Notes under the pieces: model-generated
Database searches by the model: none
What the model was told of the DNA's origin: nothing
The model's input: the letters and a program-made list of their open reading frames with translations, nothing else
Assembly: GCA_026261815.1 (NCBI GenBank)
Contig: JAMPIT010000540.1
Location: 119,282 to 183,281, forward strand
Reading direction: 5' to 3'
Length of the DNA stretch: 64,000 nt
Origin: Monarcha castaneiventris obscurior
Taxonomy: Eukaryota > Chordata > Aves > Passeriformes > Monarchidae
In this document: positions 50,363 through 62,441 of the stretch, piece after piece
Position numbering within the stretch: position 1 is the first letter of the stretch
How the letters are laid out: each line of letters begins with the position of its first letter
Made by a program: the position numbers and the translations under genes

Positions 50363-53300
50363 GGCTCTTCAAATATCATGGAGAGTGATTTGGCAACTAC
50401 ATACAGCCAATTCCCTCAGGATTCTGGGATGCATCTCGCAATGTCCCATAGACTTATGCTCATTCAGATTCCTCAGCTGGTCATGAACCTGATTTTTACT
50501 TACAATGGGAAGCACTTTGTTGTCCACAGGATTCCTTGGTGATCATATGGCATCGAGTACCTGAATATACATGCGCTGTATACAAGGCACAGTACTCCTC
50601 ACCAGCACTGTACAAAATCATCCCGTGACCTTTCCTTTCACCTAGAAAAAAAGCCAGTTTTGTCAAAATCTACATATTCTGCAAGAATATGTCAATTTTA
50701 GTAAATTTTTATGGCAGTAAAACACTTGAGGGAAAGGAAGAACTTTGATAAGGTCAAAACAGAGGCTTTAGCGGTTTCATATTTCAGATTTAAGCAGAAT
50801 GGAATTATTCAGATTTATATATGTGTTACAGTTGATAGGATAATTTAAGTTCCTTTTCAGAAAATAATGCTACTCTTGTTTTTAAAAGCTTAAGGTGATT
50901 TTTAACATTCTGGGGGGCTCTTGGGGAGCTTTTTGTTGTTTTTTTTTGTTTTGTTTTTCAGGGACCAACTGGAATAAAAACAACAAAACATTAAAAAGTA
51001 GACATTACTCCTAAGGTGAAAATTGGGCTCTGAGCATTTGTAACACCTGCTTCCTTAGCCTATCTGAGGGTTATCATTCAAAAGATATGGAGTATTCCAT
51101 TATTCGGTTCCTTTGCTGACTACACACAACATGCAGTGCTTGCAATCATGTAACATTCTTCTCAACAGACTTTAAAAGCTTGTTGTTGTCTCCCCAATAA
51201 AGTTAACTCTAGAAATACATCTTATTTCTACTTAGCTGATTTGTTCAGGGCTCTTCTCAGCAGTGGCCTAGAGCTTCTTCCCTGTAGTTTTTAACCCACA
51301 ACTGGTATTTCAAATATAGTTCAAAAGCCCAGTTTCCTTTGAAGAAAATGGCAGAAGTGAAACATTTCTATCTTGCTGACAGTAACTTAAATCTTTGCTA
51401 AGAAAACAGCATTCAATTCCACCACTACTCCAGACTAGATAAAAATTTTTCACTGCTCTTGACTGAGATCTGGAAGACTAGTTTTCCTAGGATATTTTTT
51501 TGCTTCAGGCAAGTTGCTGTATAAAATTGTTTGCCACTTGTCTGAGCATATGCCTCTTTATATTTGCTTTGGGTAATTCAATCCCTTTTCACTTTCAGCT
51601 CCTGACCTTATCTTTGAAAGTGCCTACAAAGATGCCAGCTTGGCAGAGTTTTCTGTGTATTTTTAATAGAAACTGGAATAAGGTCAACAATTTATTTTAT
51701 GTAATCCATCAATTATTCTTATAACAGCAGTGGTCTCAGTCAGAATTCTGACAAAGTACGTAATTTCAACTGAAGTGAGATTTGCTTCAGAATTATCATT
51801 CAGTTTTGGTTTGCTTTTACCTCACACATTTCACTTTAATATCAAGAAAATCCATAATTTTTGAAACTTGCCAAGGTGAACAGACCTTGATTTTTCCTTA
51901 AATATTATATGAAACTCCCACATACATCTTTCTCCCAAAACATATGTGAAGAACAGAAAGTGGTTTAGGTTTTGGATCCTCTCAAAATGCATTTTAACAT
52001 AGCTTTACATGTTACGAAGTTGATTGGCTTTGATTTAAGAAAAATGAATCTGATTATTTTTTATCTAGTTCTCTCCTGACATAAATATATCAGAGCACTT
52101 TTTATACTACTTTAAAAGACATCAGTTGTGTGATATTCACCCTGTAGCAGACCCAACACCAGTTGCATTCCCTAACAGTTAGACATACCAAGTTCTTCCC
52201 ATAGGTTGCCACTACCTTCAGCTGCCCAGGTCCGCCACAGTCTGAAGCAGTCCACTCAGGAAGCCTTCAGATCCCTACTGTTCTCACCACAGGCAACACT
52301 GGCAGCCTTCTTGGAAGGGCAGTGGATGCAGGTGGTTGCTAAAATAAGCATTAAATATGTGGTTTATCCCCACTATAAAAAGATAGTCACTTGGTCCCAC
52401 GTTAAAAGACACTGAAAACCCAAACTGGCTATTCTCAGATTTGTATCTAAGGCTATTTGTATCTAACACTTGAGTAGGTCTATACTTGAGAACAGATCTG
52501 AATTTGAGCTCAATGTAAGGTGAGTATGCTGAATGACAAGAATATGATTTTCATCCTCACAGAGTTCAGTCATTTATACAACCTGGTCCTTTTTCAGTTT
52601 TTGTGTATTCTCCTTTGCTGGAGGGAGATAACCCTCTAGAGTCTCTACAACGTACAGAGTCTGCCAGGCTTTATGTACAACTCCGCAGATTATGAAACAG
52701 TAATTTAATCTTTAAAATCTTCAATCCATATCTCAGAGTTGAGACAGATCCTTTATTAAGAAGTTGAATATATAGCTGCTTCTTTTAGATCCAATTACAT
52801 AAAACTTCCTTTAATCTACCTATATCACTGGAACCAAACTCTTGCTTCTCTGCAGCATTATGATTAGATGCCAAGACCACAGTGTGAGTGAGTCCATGAA
52901 TTAAAACCCACTAAACCTACTTGGTTCATGCTCTGGCTACAAAGTCAAAATTCCCTCTTATGCAACATTAATTTAACTCTGTTAGTGAAATAAGACAGAG
53001 ACCTTTGACTTTCACATCTCCTATGCATTTAAATATTTTAAAAGCAGTTAGGGATATTGGCATAGATTACAAGCATCATGTGCAAAATTTCAGAGGGACT
53101 AGAGCTGATATCATTTGACTTAATGACATGATTTCATTCAGTTCCTTTTCCTCTAATTTTAGTGACTAATGTTAAATACATTTAGTCAGGCAGGTTCTAT
53201 TCAAGAAGGTATTTTAGAAAAAGATAGAAACAAGTAGATTTGAGGTAGACTATTTATGACATATCTTGTCAATGCTACTTAAGTGTAAGAATGCTGCAGA

Positions 53301-54006
53301 AGTATAGTATCCCTTGTTTCAATAACTGAAAGCCAAACTAAATACTACATCAGCACATTAAGTTTAACTGAAAACAAATTTATCATTACACTCAAAACCT
53401 GAAGAGATTTCCAGTGAACTGTTTATTAATGGTAGCTGTAGTAATGTACTCAGTGTATTTAACAAGAGAAAAAAAAATGTTTTAATAATCCAGAAACAGC
53501 TCAAATCAGGAGCTCTATTTCCAATTTTTGAATGCTGGGAACCTGACCCATTACTATATCTAACAGTTTCTTAGGACTTAAGGCCAAGAGAGACAATTAG
53601 ATAACTACTGTGATCTCTTATTTTTGGCTGGCACTGCATTTCATCCAGTTATCTTTGTATCTAGCCTGATGATTTATGTCCTAATTACAGGAAAACTTGC
53701 ATTTGAGTAAAGCATATCATTCTGTATATCACTCATTCTCAAACCCAAGATACTAGGAGATGGATACTCTACCAATTCATTTGACAGTTGGTTCCAGGGC
53801 TTAATTACCTTTTCAATTAAAGAGGATAATTTAATTTTCAAATTAAAATGTGTCTGTTTTCACAATCCAGTCAGTGGTTCTTATTATGGCTTTAAAAATA
53901 TAATAACTGACATTTTCCATCTATGAAGATACTTACACAAAAATTGTAAAAGAATAATAATTGTGTCTTCTTTTTGATACATTGTAAAATCAAGCTATTT
54001 AAGTCT
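50363..54006. other. Unrecognised AT-rich DNA
   Basis: No feature recognised in 3.6 kb. A slightly GC-richer patch at 52190-52340 gives short open frames on both strands without domain signatures. Confidence 0.6.
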
Positions 54007-54010
54007 CAAG

Positions 54011-54451
54011 TGATGCCTTCTCCAGCCACCTAGAAACAGAGACTAGACAAGAGTAAGGGAATAAAGATAGGTATTTATTTGAAGGGCCTTCAAGGTACAC
54101 CCTGGGGGAGCCAGAAGCTGCTTCCATAAAAAATGGACCCCAGGATGGACGACAGGTCACGAGTTCTTCATACCTTTATAGGTTTGGTTCATTTGCATAC
54201 CACGGTTAATTCTCCAATTAAAGCCCCAGTTCAATGATGTAACTCCCCTCAGCTTGCTCCCCCCTTAGAGTCTTTGGTTTACACATTTTGGGCCTAGAAG
54301 TGCCTGGCTGTCCTTGAAGGCAAAGCCTGGAGAGGCTTTGTTACGTCTATCTTGCATGAGAGAGCAGAAATTACAGGCTACAAGGAGCTTAGAGTTACAC
54401 TCTAAGCAGCACAGAATCCGAAAAACACAAAAGCTAAAACCCAAGGCATCA
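54011..54451 (-). mobile_element. Solo LTR, complete, class I-like ERV
   Basis: The element is 441 bp with a perfect 9-bp terminal inverted repeat: TGATGCCTT at 54011-54019 and AAGGCATCA at 54443-54451. It is flanked by the 4-bp direct duplication CAAG at 54007-54010 and 54452-54455. Read on the minus strand it has TATAAA (plus positions 54175-54180) about 270 bases from its start and AATAAA (plus positions 54074-54079) about 100 bases downstream of that, the normal U3-R-U5 order. The 4-bp duplication points to a gammaretrovirus-like (ERV1) integrase; this class call is inference. The perfect ends and duplication suggest a comparatively recent insertion. No internal viral sequence is present. 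Confidence 0.92.
54175..54180 (-). promoter_or_regulatory. TATA box of the 54-kb LTR
   Basis: TATAAA on the minus strand lies in the context CCTATAAAGG. Its position relative to the AATAAA signal fits an LTR core promoter. Activity is not shown. Confidence 0.5.
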
Positions 54452-54455
54452 CAAG

Positions 54456-56641
54456 AGTATCCAAATTTTTAAACACTTTTATGAACTTTTTTGATTCTTC
54501 ATCAGTTTTTTAAATTTACATTAAGATTGAGAATACTAGAAATTCACAGTCTTCCAGTATCAGAAAAACACTGCAGTCAGATAAAATCACCTTTATTCAT
54601 CTTCTCTTTTAAACCTCTTTGTATTGCTTAAAAGTCTGCATTGTCTCTTCTACCACAGCATCATATAGGGAACTGAGACTACAGTCTTCATTAGCGTCAC
54701 CAGTTTCCAGATATGGTCATCTGGTATCCTTAATTTCTTGTCTGGTTTCTAAATACAGTCTAGCTATATCTTGCAGAATTTCAGTGTTCTCTTTTTTAAT
54801 ATGCTGCAGCCATTCATCCATCAAAAAGATTCTAAATTATTCTGCTGCCATGATCCCAGGACATGTGGTGATTACATTAGTAGTGATTTTAAGTTTACTT
54901 TCAAAAATTTGATAAAGAAACTGAACAGCATACAGTCTAGTCCAATCCTTGCAGAATATCATGAGAAGTCTTCTTACAAGTCCTCTCTTTTTGAGAGAAA
55001 CTTCTTCTCTGGGTAAGAGAGAAACTCTGAACTCTAAAGTTCAAGCCTGCACATAATATGGTAATTAATGAGGAAGCTGCAGTTTGATTCTCTGTTCTCT
55101 CTTTTGTTTTTGATCTCTCATTATGCTCTCTCTCCCTAATCATCTGTGGTTTAGCAATGAAAATATGATCTCTTGCTAGAATTCAGTTCCGGGTCATGAT
55201 GCCTAGATTTAAGTGTCTCTCTAAGTGTTCAAATTCACAGGATCACCACCAGATATGTGACTAGCTCTCATAGAGAACCACAGACATCTAAAATTAGAAG
55301 AGACAGTAACTTCAGTGGGAGTCTGTGCACTCTCTCTAGTCAGTGACTAGACAATTATCTTAAAGAAAGGTCTAGAATATCAGGAGTCAGTGATTCTGCA
55401 CACATAAGATAATGTACTAGCTATGCAGCAAAGTTATGTTGGATGAATGCCCCCCCTGTGGTTAAGAATCTAAGAAAGAAAATTCAACATGGAGGGTTTT
55501 GGGGTTTTTTCCACATCAAAGAGCATTTTTAGTGAATCACCAGATTAGTAAAAGAAACAAAGAAACTCATAACCAGCCATGTATGGCTAGTGTAGCATCT
55601 TGATATCTGTGCTTTTTTTTTTTTAACTATTAGTTTAATGTACTAACACTAGCACTTCATTCCTCCTTGCCATTGGAAATAATTGAATAGGCTTTCCAAA
55701 GGAATCCTGCAAGTATTATAATGTCGCATCATGAACAGTCATCTTACCATACTTACATTTACAATGCAGAGCAAAGAGAAAGACATAACTTCTACAGCAT
55801 GATACAGAGTTCTAATGATTAATCCATTGTGTTGTCCATGCATGATTTCTTTTTACATTGCAGCTAAACCTGTGTTACAGTGTCTTCAGAGGAAGCCATT
55901 AAAAGATTTTTTTTGTATGCACTACAACATGAAAATGGAGACCTAGGGAGCTTCGCCAAATGTACCCCATGGCAAACTGTAATTAATGACCGGCTCATGG
56001 GAAAGTTTATAAGCCTTGTCTCCTCCTCTTGCTGTTGATACAGCTTTTCTCTTTATTTTATAGAAGGTTTTTTTACCAAATGCTTTCCTTTCCAGATGTG
56101 AAAATTTGAATTGTACCCTTAAACCATCCAACATTCCAGTGAACTAATCAGAAGCCAAGCTATTATGTCCATGACTTGACTTTACCCAGAGCAAAGTGAG
56201 TATTCAATGACACCATCCTAAAACATCAGAAGAAGGTCCATGAGAAAGATGTAAAATTCCTCATGATACTTGAACAGCAGATAACATCCCCCGTTCTAAA
56301 TACTCTCAACTATGTAAGGGTGTTTTAAATTTAATCAAGATTTTTTTTCTCTTGTATTTTAGGACCTTTATTCAGATAGAAAAGCAAATATTTTTCAGTG
56401 TTGGGAACAAATAATTGCAATAATGTGAGTTAAAGAAGAGTTAAGAATGACGTATTTGTAAATTTAGTGGTAATTAGCCCAATTTAGTTTATTACATACA
56501 ATATCAAATTTCATATATTCATGCAGTTATTAAATTCTTGAACCATTCCAGGACTGTTGGATACTAGTTAACGGTGTTATAAATTCACTGATGACAGAAA
56601 CATGATGTCTGAATGATTGCTTAATTTGCTGCCTAGTAGTA
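54456..56641. other. Unrecognised AT-rich DNA
   Basis: No gene or repeat recognised in 2.2 kb. Short open frames at 54619-55143 overlap on both strands and have no signature. Confidence 0.6.
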
Positions 56642-56740
56642 TGTTACAACCCACTCCTGAAGGCGAGGGTAGCTGAGGTTCTTGTTAATAGATCCCTTGG
56701 GGTGGATTTGAGTGAAAGGACACTGAGTGACCAGTGTTTA

Positions 56741-56764
56741 TGTGTTTGTGTGTGTGTGTGCGTA
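56741..56764. repeat. (TG)n microsatellite
   Basis: Interrupted TG repeat within the older LTR-like repeat. The same position in copy 1 reads ATAAATATATGTAT, so the expansion is specific to this copy. Confidence 0.85.
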
Positions 56765-57485
56765 TGCTGGGTTTATTTTAGAAAAATTTGTTTGCAATGG
56801 AAAGGAGGGATGTACCCATTTTGGTTATTATCTATAGTAATATAACAATAAAAGTATAAAGATATCACTTAAGAAAATATACAAGGAAAAGAAAGGAAGA
56901 AAGGGAAAGGATAAGAGCAGACAGTAAAGAGGACAGATATTGCCACCTGTGGATCCAGGAGCGAGACTTGATTGTTGCTTGGTTGAAGTGATGGCCGCAG
57001 ACTTGATCTGTTAGGGTTGGGGGAAGCCCACAAAACATTGAGTTCAATGGATTATTATACTTCCAGGTGCGGGGGCAATGCCCAGATAGCTGCCCTGGGT
57101 GGGGGAGTTTTACACTGTCTGATGCAGCACTGCGGATCTTTTGCAACACTGATTTATGCACAGTCCCCTGGTGGAAAGCCCCAGAAAGTGTTTGGTGGTT
57201 TTTGACGATTTATATGATTTATGATCCCTGCTAGGACATGACAGCTGCTTCTCAGGCAAGTGTAGTTAAGCCAGTTATGACTCATCAGAAGGAATTAATA
57301 CCTTCAGGCCTATATGTGAGCGTCCTGGACAGGAGTTCTACACCTGAACCAGTTGTGTAAGGGAGGACATTGGCAAAATAAGGAGCATTATCCCACATAG
57401 CAGAATCTCTTATGGGCCTTTTCCTTCATCTGGCTCAAAACGTAGCTTGTTTGTAAACCTCTGTCTTATGTGGCAGAGATTCTAC

Positions 57486-57522
57486 CACACACACACACAC
57501 ACACCCACCCCCACCCACCCCC
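57486..57522. repeat. (AC)n / C-rich microsatellite
   Basis: About ten AC units followed by CCCACCC units, within the older repeat. Confidence 0.85.
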
Positions 57523-57639
57523 TCCAAAACTCTCTTCCTTCTGCCCTCTGGCTGGGGGCTGCAAACCTGACTTCAGCAATGCACCTGATGCTTTTGCAAA
57601 TGTCCAGTTATGTGAGCCATCAACCCTTTAGCATTTCAG

Positions 57640-58114
57640 TGTCCTAGCTTCCAATATAGAGGTATTCTATTACCACCAGCTGTGGGCCATTAGCTGTTAT
57701 CTCCTGCTATGACCCACCCCTGATAACAGACAATGGGCCAGCAAGAAACCACTGCATGACTCATGGGCTTATCTCATCCTATTGTGAGATGCTCCGCCCA
57801 GGAGGGAGGAGCCAAGCATTCCCACCTGGATATAACCTGGCCTTGGAACTGCCTAAGGGAGCCCTGTTTACTGGGTTCCCAGAGGGCAAGAGCTACCACT
57901 GGACCTTCAGCTGGAGACCAGACCTTCCATAGGATCACTGCTTCAACTGAACTACTTCATCTGGACTGCTACCACCACCCTAACAGGGTGTCAGGTTGTA
58001 TCTGACTTTGTCAGTGCTTTTTCCTTGTTTTAATTAACTTATATTTAAGTTTTTCCCTATTAAATTTTAATCCTGACTTGCGATCTCCCACTGGTTTGTT
58101 TTCAAACCAATACA
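57640..58114 (+). mobile_element. Solo LTR of an avian ERV (copy B), nested
   Basis: This 475-bp element begins TGTCCTAGC and ends CCAATACA. It is flanked by the perfect 5-bp duplication TTCAG at 57635-57639 and 58115-58119. It matches copy A at 7558-8043 across its whole length, sharing the TATAA box (57831-57835) and ATTAAA signal (58059-58064). It interrupts the older repeat described here. Copy 1 of that repeat (near 32090 on the minus strand) shows the uninterrupted target AGCATTTCAGTATCTCAT with one TTCAG. Copies A and B have different target duplications, so they are separate insertions, not the two LTRs of one provirus. The open frame at 57763-58005 is a shadow of the LTR. Confidence 0.95.
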
Positions 58115-58138
58115 TTCAGTCTCTCATATAGTACGATC

Positions 58139-61100
58139 TTCAGAGAACCCATCTTGATATGAACAAAAAATTGTTTTACAAAAGATGTTCAGTGAGGTTT
58201 TTAGTTGTAAGTAAAGATAATCTTTTGACTTGTCATATATATATACTATATGTATATATATTTTTCATCTAAAACTTATGTAGCCAAACAGTACTCCCTT
58301 AACTTGTCAGCAATCTTATAAGACAACAGTGAAACAAACACTACTTGTCACTCTCACCTGTGCACATTTGACAGAGTAATTTGATCTATTTTAAATTGTG
58401 TATGTAACACAGCTTAATGTACCAAAACTTGGGGTTAAATGTTACTAAATGAGTCATTAACACTTCATTATATATATGGCTGTTAGTATCTCTCTGTGCA
58501 TAAATTCTCTACTTAATTTAACATGTATTCACCATCTCCTATCTAATTAATATTTATACTCAATGATTTTGAGGTTTAAAGACCAATGTAACTTTGGGTC
58601 ATGTCGCACACTGTGAAAGTATATACACAAATGAAACAGCAATTACAGAAGTAACTTTTATTCCTGCAGAAGCTTTACTTTGTGGGGTTTGGGTTTTGGT
58701 TTTTTCCCATCTGAAATCAGACCTGGGATCATGAATTCAGATATCTGACAGATTCATATTATCTTAACATATGTATGCATATACTGGTTCACATGGTCTT
58801 GCATTCACTGAGGTTATGTTCAATGGCAGCGGATTGCCAGCCAGTAGTGGCACACAGACAGATGAAGACCTGCATACATTCTTAGCACTCAGGACATGTT
58901 CTTCTTTTACAGCTTGGGCCTTAGGTAACAGACAGCAGAACATCTTATGGGTCACTGACGGCTGCCAGAAATGTTTGCTGTGCAAATCCATAAAAAGCAG
59001 AAGAAAGAATTTTCTAAATCTTTAGACATGAAGGAGTACAGCCAAAATAGCCTTGTCCTCCTACTTAGAGACATAGTAGCTGAAAAATGTAGTGATTTGT
59101 TAGGCTTTGGTAATTTCAGATGAATACTTGACTTTATTATGTAAAGTAGCAGTGGAGACCAATGGTTGGGAGTACAGGTTTTTACTTCCCTTCAGAAAAC
59201 ACTATGACATTGGCTTGCTAAATATTATGCCTTGAAAAATATTCCTTGTTTTCCTCCCAAATAGAAAGCCTTAGTGATTTCTAAATTTTGCTGCAGAAAT
59301 AACCATGCTAAAAGAACATTTTTTCACTGAGAGAATTTGAAGCTTTGGCAATGAGAATAGATTATCAGTCATGACTAAATTTTGATACAATGGAACAGAT
59401 TCCCAACTGGCAAAACTGTAGAAAACTCCTGTGGCCTGTAGTCAATTTCTACCCTGTGCAGCTGTAACCAGTGATACAGCCCCCCCCCCAACAGATGTGT
59501 CCCAATCACTAACAAAAGGCTCATTACTCTCTCTGCGTTTCCTATATGGACTTTATATGTCAATAGGAGGGGGTTGTTTTACAGTTTTTTTTAGTGGTGT
59601 AGAAGGATGCAATATAATTTAGAACCTGGGTGCCAACTTTCATGTTTCATTTTTTTAACTGATAGTGTTCAGCTCTACACTGTACATTTTCATGGATGGA
59701 TTGCTCACTACATGAAGTCTTTGCAGTTCTTAAGGATACAAGAGTCTTTATATACCCTCACTTCTGCTATTGCAGAATTAATTTCAGTCACCTGCAATCC
59801 CAATATTCTTTCTGGAAGAATGATAAAAAAATACAAAGAAAAGATGTACAATAAATTCAAGCACTGTTTGCCTTTAATATAATTACTATAATTTGGAAAA
59901 GAAATCACAGCAGAAGTGATGGAAATTATAATAATTAGTACACAATGTAAGGCAATTTTTTTTGAGAAATATATATTTTTTAGCATTAGTCTGTAAATAA
60001 TGTCTTTGGTCTTTTAAATAATATATAAGGAATGAGCTGTATGGTTTTAAGAAATGATTGTAGTGTGAAAGGCTCCACACAAAGAAGATGGAGGGTAGGA
60101 AAGAAATGGAATAGAGCTGCCCATCTTCTGGAGAAATACATTACTTCTTTGACCGCTTGGAAACTGGACTGGGGCTGCTGCAAATTATAAAAGTTCCTTA
60201 ACAAATAATCTCTCAATTTAAAAAGGCATCAACTTCAAGTCCAGTGTGTGATTAAAAGAGACAATCCCTTCTACATTTGGATTTGTAGAAGCTGTTACTT
60301 TTCCTTGCAAGCATGACTAGGAATATTGCCATTTTTTAATCTAGAAAATTGCAACTCATAACCTTATTTTTCAAAACAATGCAAGAAAATTGGCTTGGCT
60401 TGAAGATGTGAAAGCTGCATGCACCAGTGCTCAATGCTTTGTCTTTGGTAGGCATTAGCCATTGCCAAGAAAGCAACATAATTTCTGCACTGATATTTAA
60501 TTTTGATCTGTATATCACATATTCACAGTTAATTTATTGAAGCATGTAAAGCAGCTGAAGCAAAAGGAGTTTGTGTTTTGTTCATTTTATGTTGTGCCAA
60601 AAAGTTACGTTACAAATTATCATGCAATACTCTGGTCCCTTTAGACTCTGAAAAGAAACTGTTCTAAAAGAGATGACTGGCCATACATTAAGTTGTTTAA
60701 TTAGGTTAGGCAACACTGTGTAAGGTAGATAAATCTTCCCTTTTTTTTCCTTGAGAAAGTGAAAATGTGTCCCATGTCACTTGCAAATTGCAAAGAAGTA
60801 AACAGTTCTGAACATTATTCAGAATTCAGCAATATGTAAATAAAGGCCATTTGTTAAAGTGCTTAAAGCTGTCTTGAAAGCTGCAAAAAATCTATATGTT
60901 AGCGCTTAAAAACAGCGTGGTTTTCCAGGGAATTAGTAGTTTCGAACATCAGAGCACTTCTCTGTGCCTGACAATATTGATTTAAGGTTAGCTCCTTCTT
61001 TAAGGATGGTAGTGAAAATTCTCAGGACCGTGATACTGAGAACAACTCTTATTTTATGTTATTCATAGCAAAATTGGAATACCTTGCAAAGAAAGATGGT

Positions 61101-61794
61101 GCTTAAATGAGCAAGTTCCATTTATTTACATTCCAAGCAGTCATTTTCATTTAAGCATAACTTTTTGTCCCTCTCAGATGAATATCTACACATATCTTAA
61201 AGCATTAGTGACTCATTTCCAAAAGCTTATGGTAACAGGTCTGTTCCAGTCATGCTTGCATGTAGCAAAATATAACAAATAGTCCTCCATTCAAAAATGC
61301 CAAACAAGCTTGAGAACACAAGTGCATACTTTAAATTATACATAGAGTGATCACTGAAGACTCACCAATAAAATTTAATTGAGGATTTGCAAATGATGCA
61401 GAAAAACGAGCTGAAAAATTCTGGATTCCAAAGCAGTGAAAAATAAGAAGCATTCACAGTCTGTGGTCCTTGACAACAAGCAGATTGTCAACAAAACCAT
61501 ACAGTAAAAACATAATTGCTTTTACAAGCTTAAACCATCTGTAAAAACAGAGTGTTTAAAATGCTAACTGAAATGGTTCTAAAAAAAAAAAGGCAAAAAT
61601 ACTGCATTACCATTCTGGTATACTAAGGCAGTATTAAACAGCCAGCACAAATCCAATAAAGCAGAGCAATTCAGACAGTGAATATCAACATCCAAGGCAA
61701 CCTGATGGGTTTATCTTAAGTGACTATCTCTTCTGAACTAGCAAACAGCCAAAAATCTTCAAAATATTGCTCACTTCACTTGAACATCTATTCT
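58139..61794. other. Unrecognised DNA
   Basis: No gene or mobile element recognised in 3.7 kb. It holds an imperfect (AT)n stretch at 58234-58264. A patch of mixed composition at 58760-59025 has an 84-codon frame with no known domain. It also holds a C9 run near 59481. Confidence 0.55.
58234..58264. repeat. (AT)n imperfect microsatellite
   Basis: ATATATATAT with CT and GT interruptions. Confidence 0.8.
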
Positions 61795-62441
61795 GGAAAT
61801 CCTTAAACCCCACATGGGTTGGGGTCTTGTCTTTAGACCATTTAAAGGGGAACACTCTAAAATTAGTTCTCCCCCTTTGTTTTAACCAATCTCCTGCACC
61901 AATAAGGGGAAATGAACTATGAGTAGATATGTGAAAAAATAACGCTTTACTAACAAGCGAAACTGCAACAGGCAAAAACTAACAGTTAATTATCAGTAGA
62001 TAAAAAATTGTTAAATCTCACAAACTCAGAAGAAAGAGACTCCAAAAATGGCAGAAATACCCTTTCCAACATGGTGGTCCCGATGGCCAGCCACATGTGG
62101 GGAGACAAAGGGGAATAGAGAGACAGAGGGGAAATGGCATCTGGCCCTCTCTCCAAGACGGTGGCCTTCAAAGGCTACCTCACGGACTGGGAGGCAAAGA
62201 GAAAGGATGGCAGCAAACCCTCCCAGGAAGGTGGGAGCTCCCGGGGCAGTTCTAGTTGCAGATGAGAAGTGCCAGCACACATGGAGTCAGTTCTGTCACC
62301 TGCTGCTTCCTCCTGCTGGACTCGGCTGGTGTTGGTGCTGATGTCCTCTGAACTGTGGGTGTGCTGGAGGGAATAGAACTGGTCTCTCAGCACTGATGCA
62401 GAGTGGCCCATGGCAACAAGTTTCGGAACAAAGCTTTGACA
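61795..62441 (-). mobile_element. LTR of an avian ERV, boundaries approximate
   Basis: Read on the minus strand, this block starts near TGTCAAAGCTTTG. It passes through a GC-richer section (plus 62050-62400), then GTTTTTGCCTGTTGCAGTTTCGCTTGTTAGTAAAGCGTTATTTTTTCAC, then a CCCCTTATTGGTGCAGGAGATTGGTTAAAACAAAGGGGGAGAA segment and GTGTTCCCCTTTAAATGG. The latter half closely follows the R-U5 text I associate with avian ERV LTRs. The sharp GC step relative to AT-rich flanks supports an insertion. I could not find matching terminal repeats or a target duplication, so both ends are estimates. Open frames on both strands at 61724-62411 are shadows of this element. Confidence 0.65.

Larger units (their letters stand above)
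56642..58134 (+). mobile_element. Older dispersed LTR-like repeat (copy 2), split by a younger LTR
   Basis: This is the second copy of the 32069-32914 repeat, in opposite orientation. It begins TGTTACAA at 56642 and runs to about 57639, where a complete younger LTR interrupts it. After the LTR and its duplicated TTCAG, the repeat resumes for about 15-19 bases (TCTCTCATA, matching TATCTCATA of copy 1). It carries about 110 bases at roughly 56855-57000 that copy 1 lacks, plus a (TG)n and an (AC)n microsatellite. TGTTAG at 57009 is an internal word, not an end. A TAGTA word occurs just before 56642 and again at 58130-58134 and might be a target duplication, but the right end is too diverged to be sure. 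Confidence 0.75.

Noticed and set aside
50084..50486. Five overlapping open frames on both strands
   Set aside because: Most of this stretch lies in the GC-richer CR1 copy (to about 50362), where few stops are expected. Only the minus frame at 50084-50311 reflects CR1 ORF2 and it is truncated; the frame that runs on to 50486 has no signature.
55270..55330. AGAACCACAGACATCTAAAATTAGAAGAGACAG as a degraded CR1 tail
   Set aside because: Matches are too few and the downstream CR1 text is missing.
57009..57014. TGTTAG taken as the 5' end of the older repeat
   Set aside because: Homology with the 32-kb copy continues upstream to 56642, so this is an internal word.
7558..58114. LTR copies A and B as the two ends of one 50-kb provirus
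   Set aside because: They have different target duplications, each complete on both sides, and no retroviral genes lie between them.
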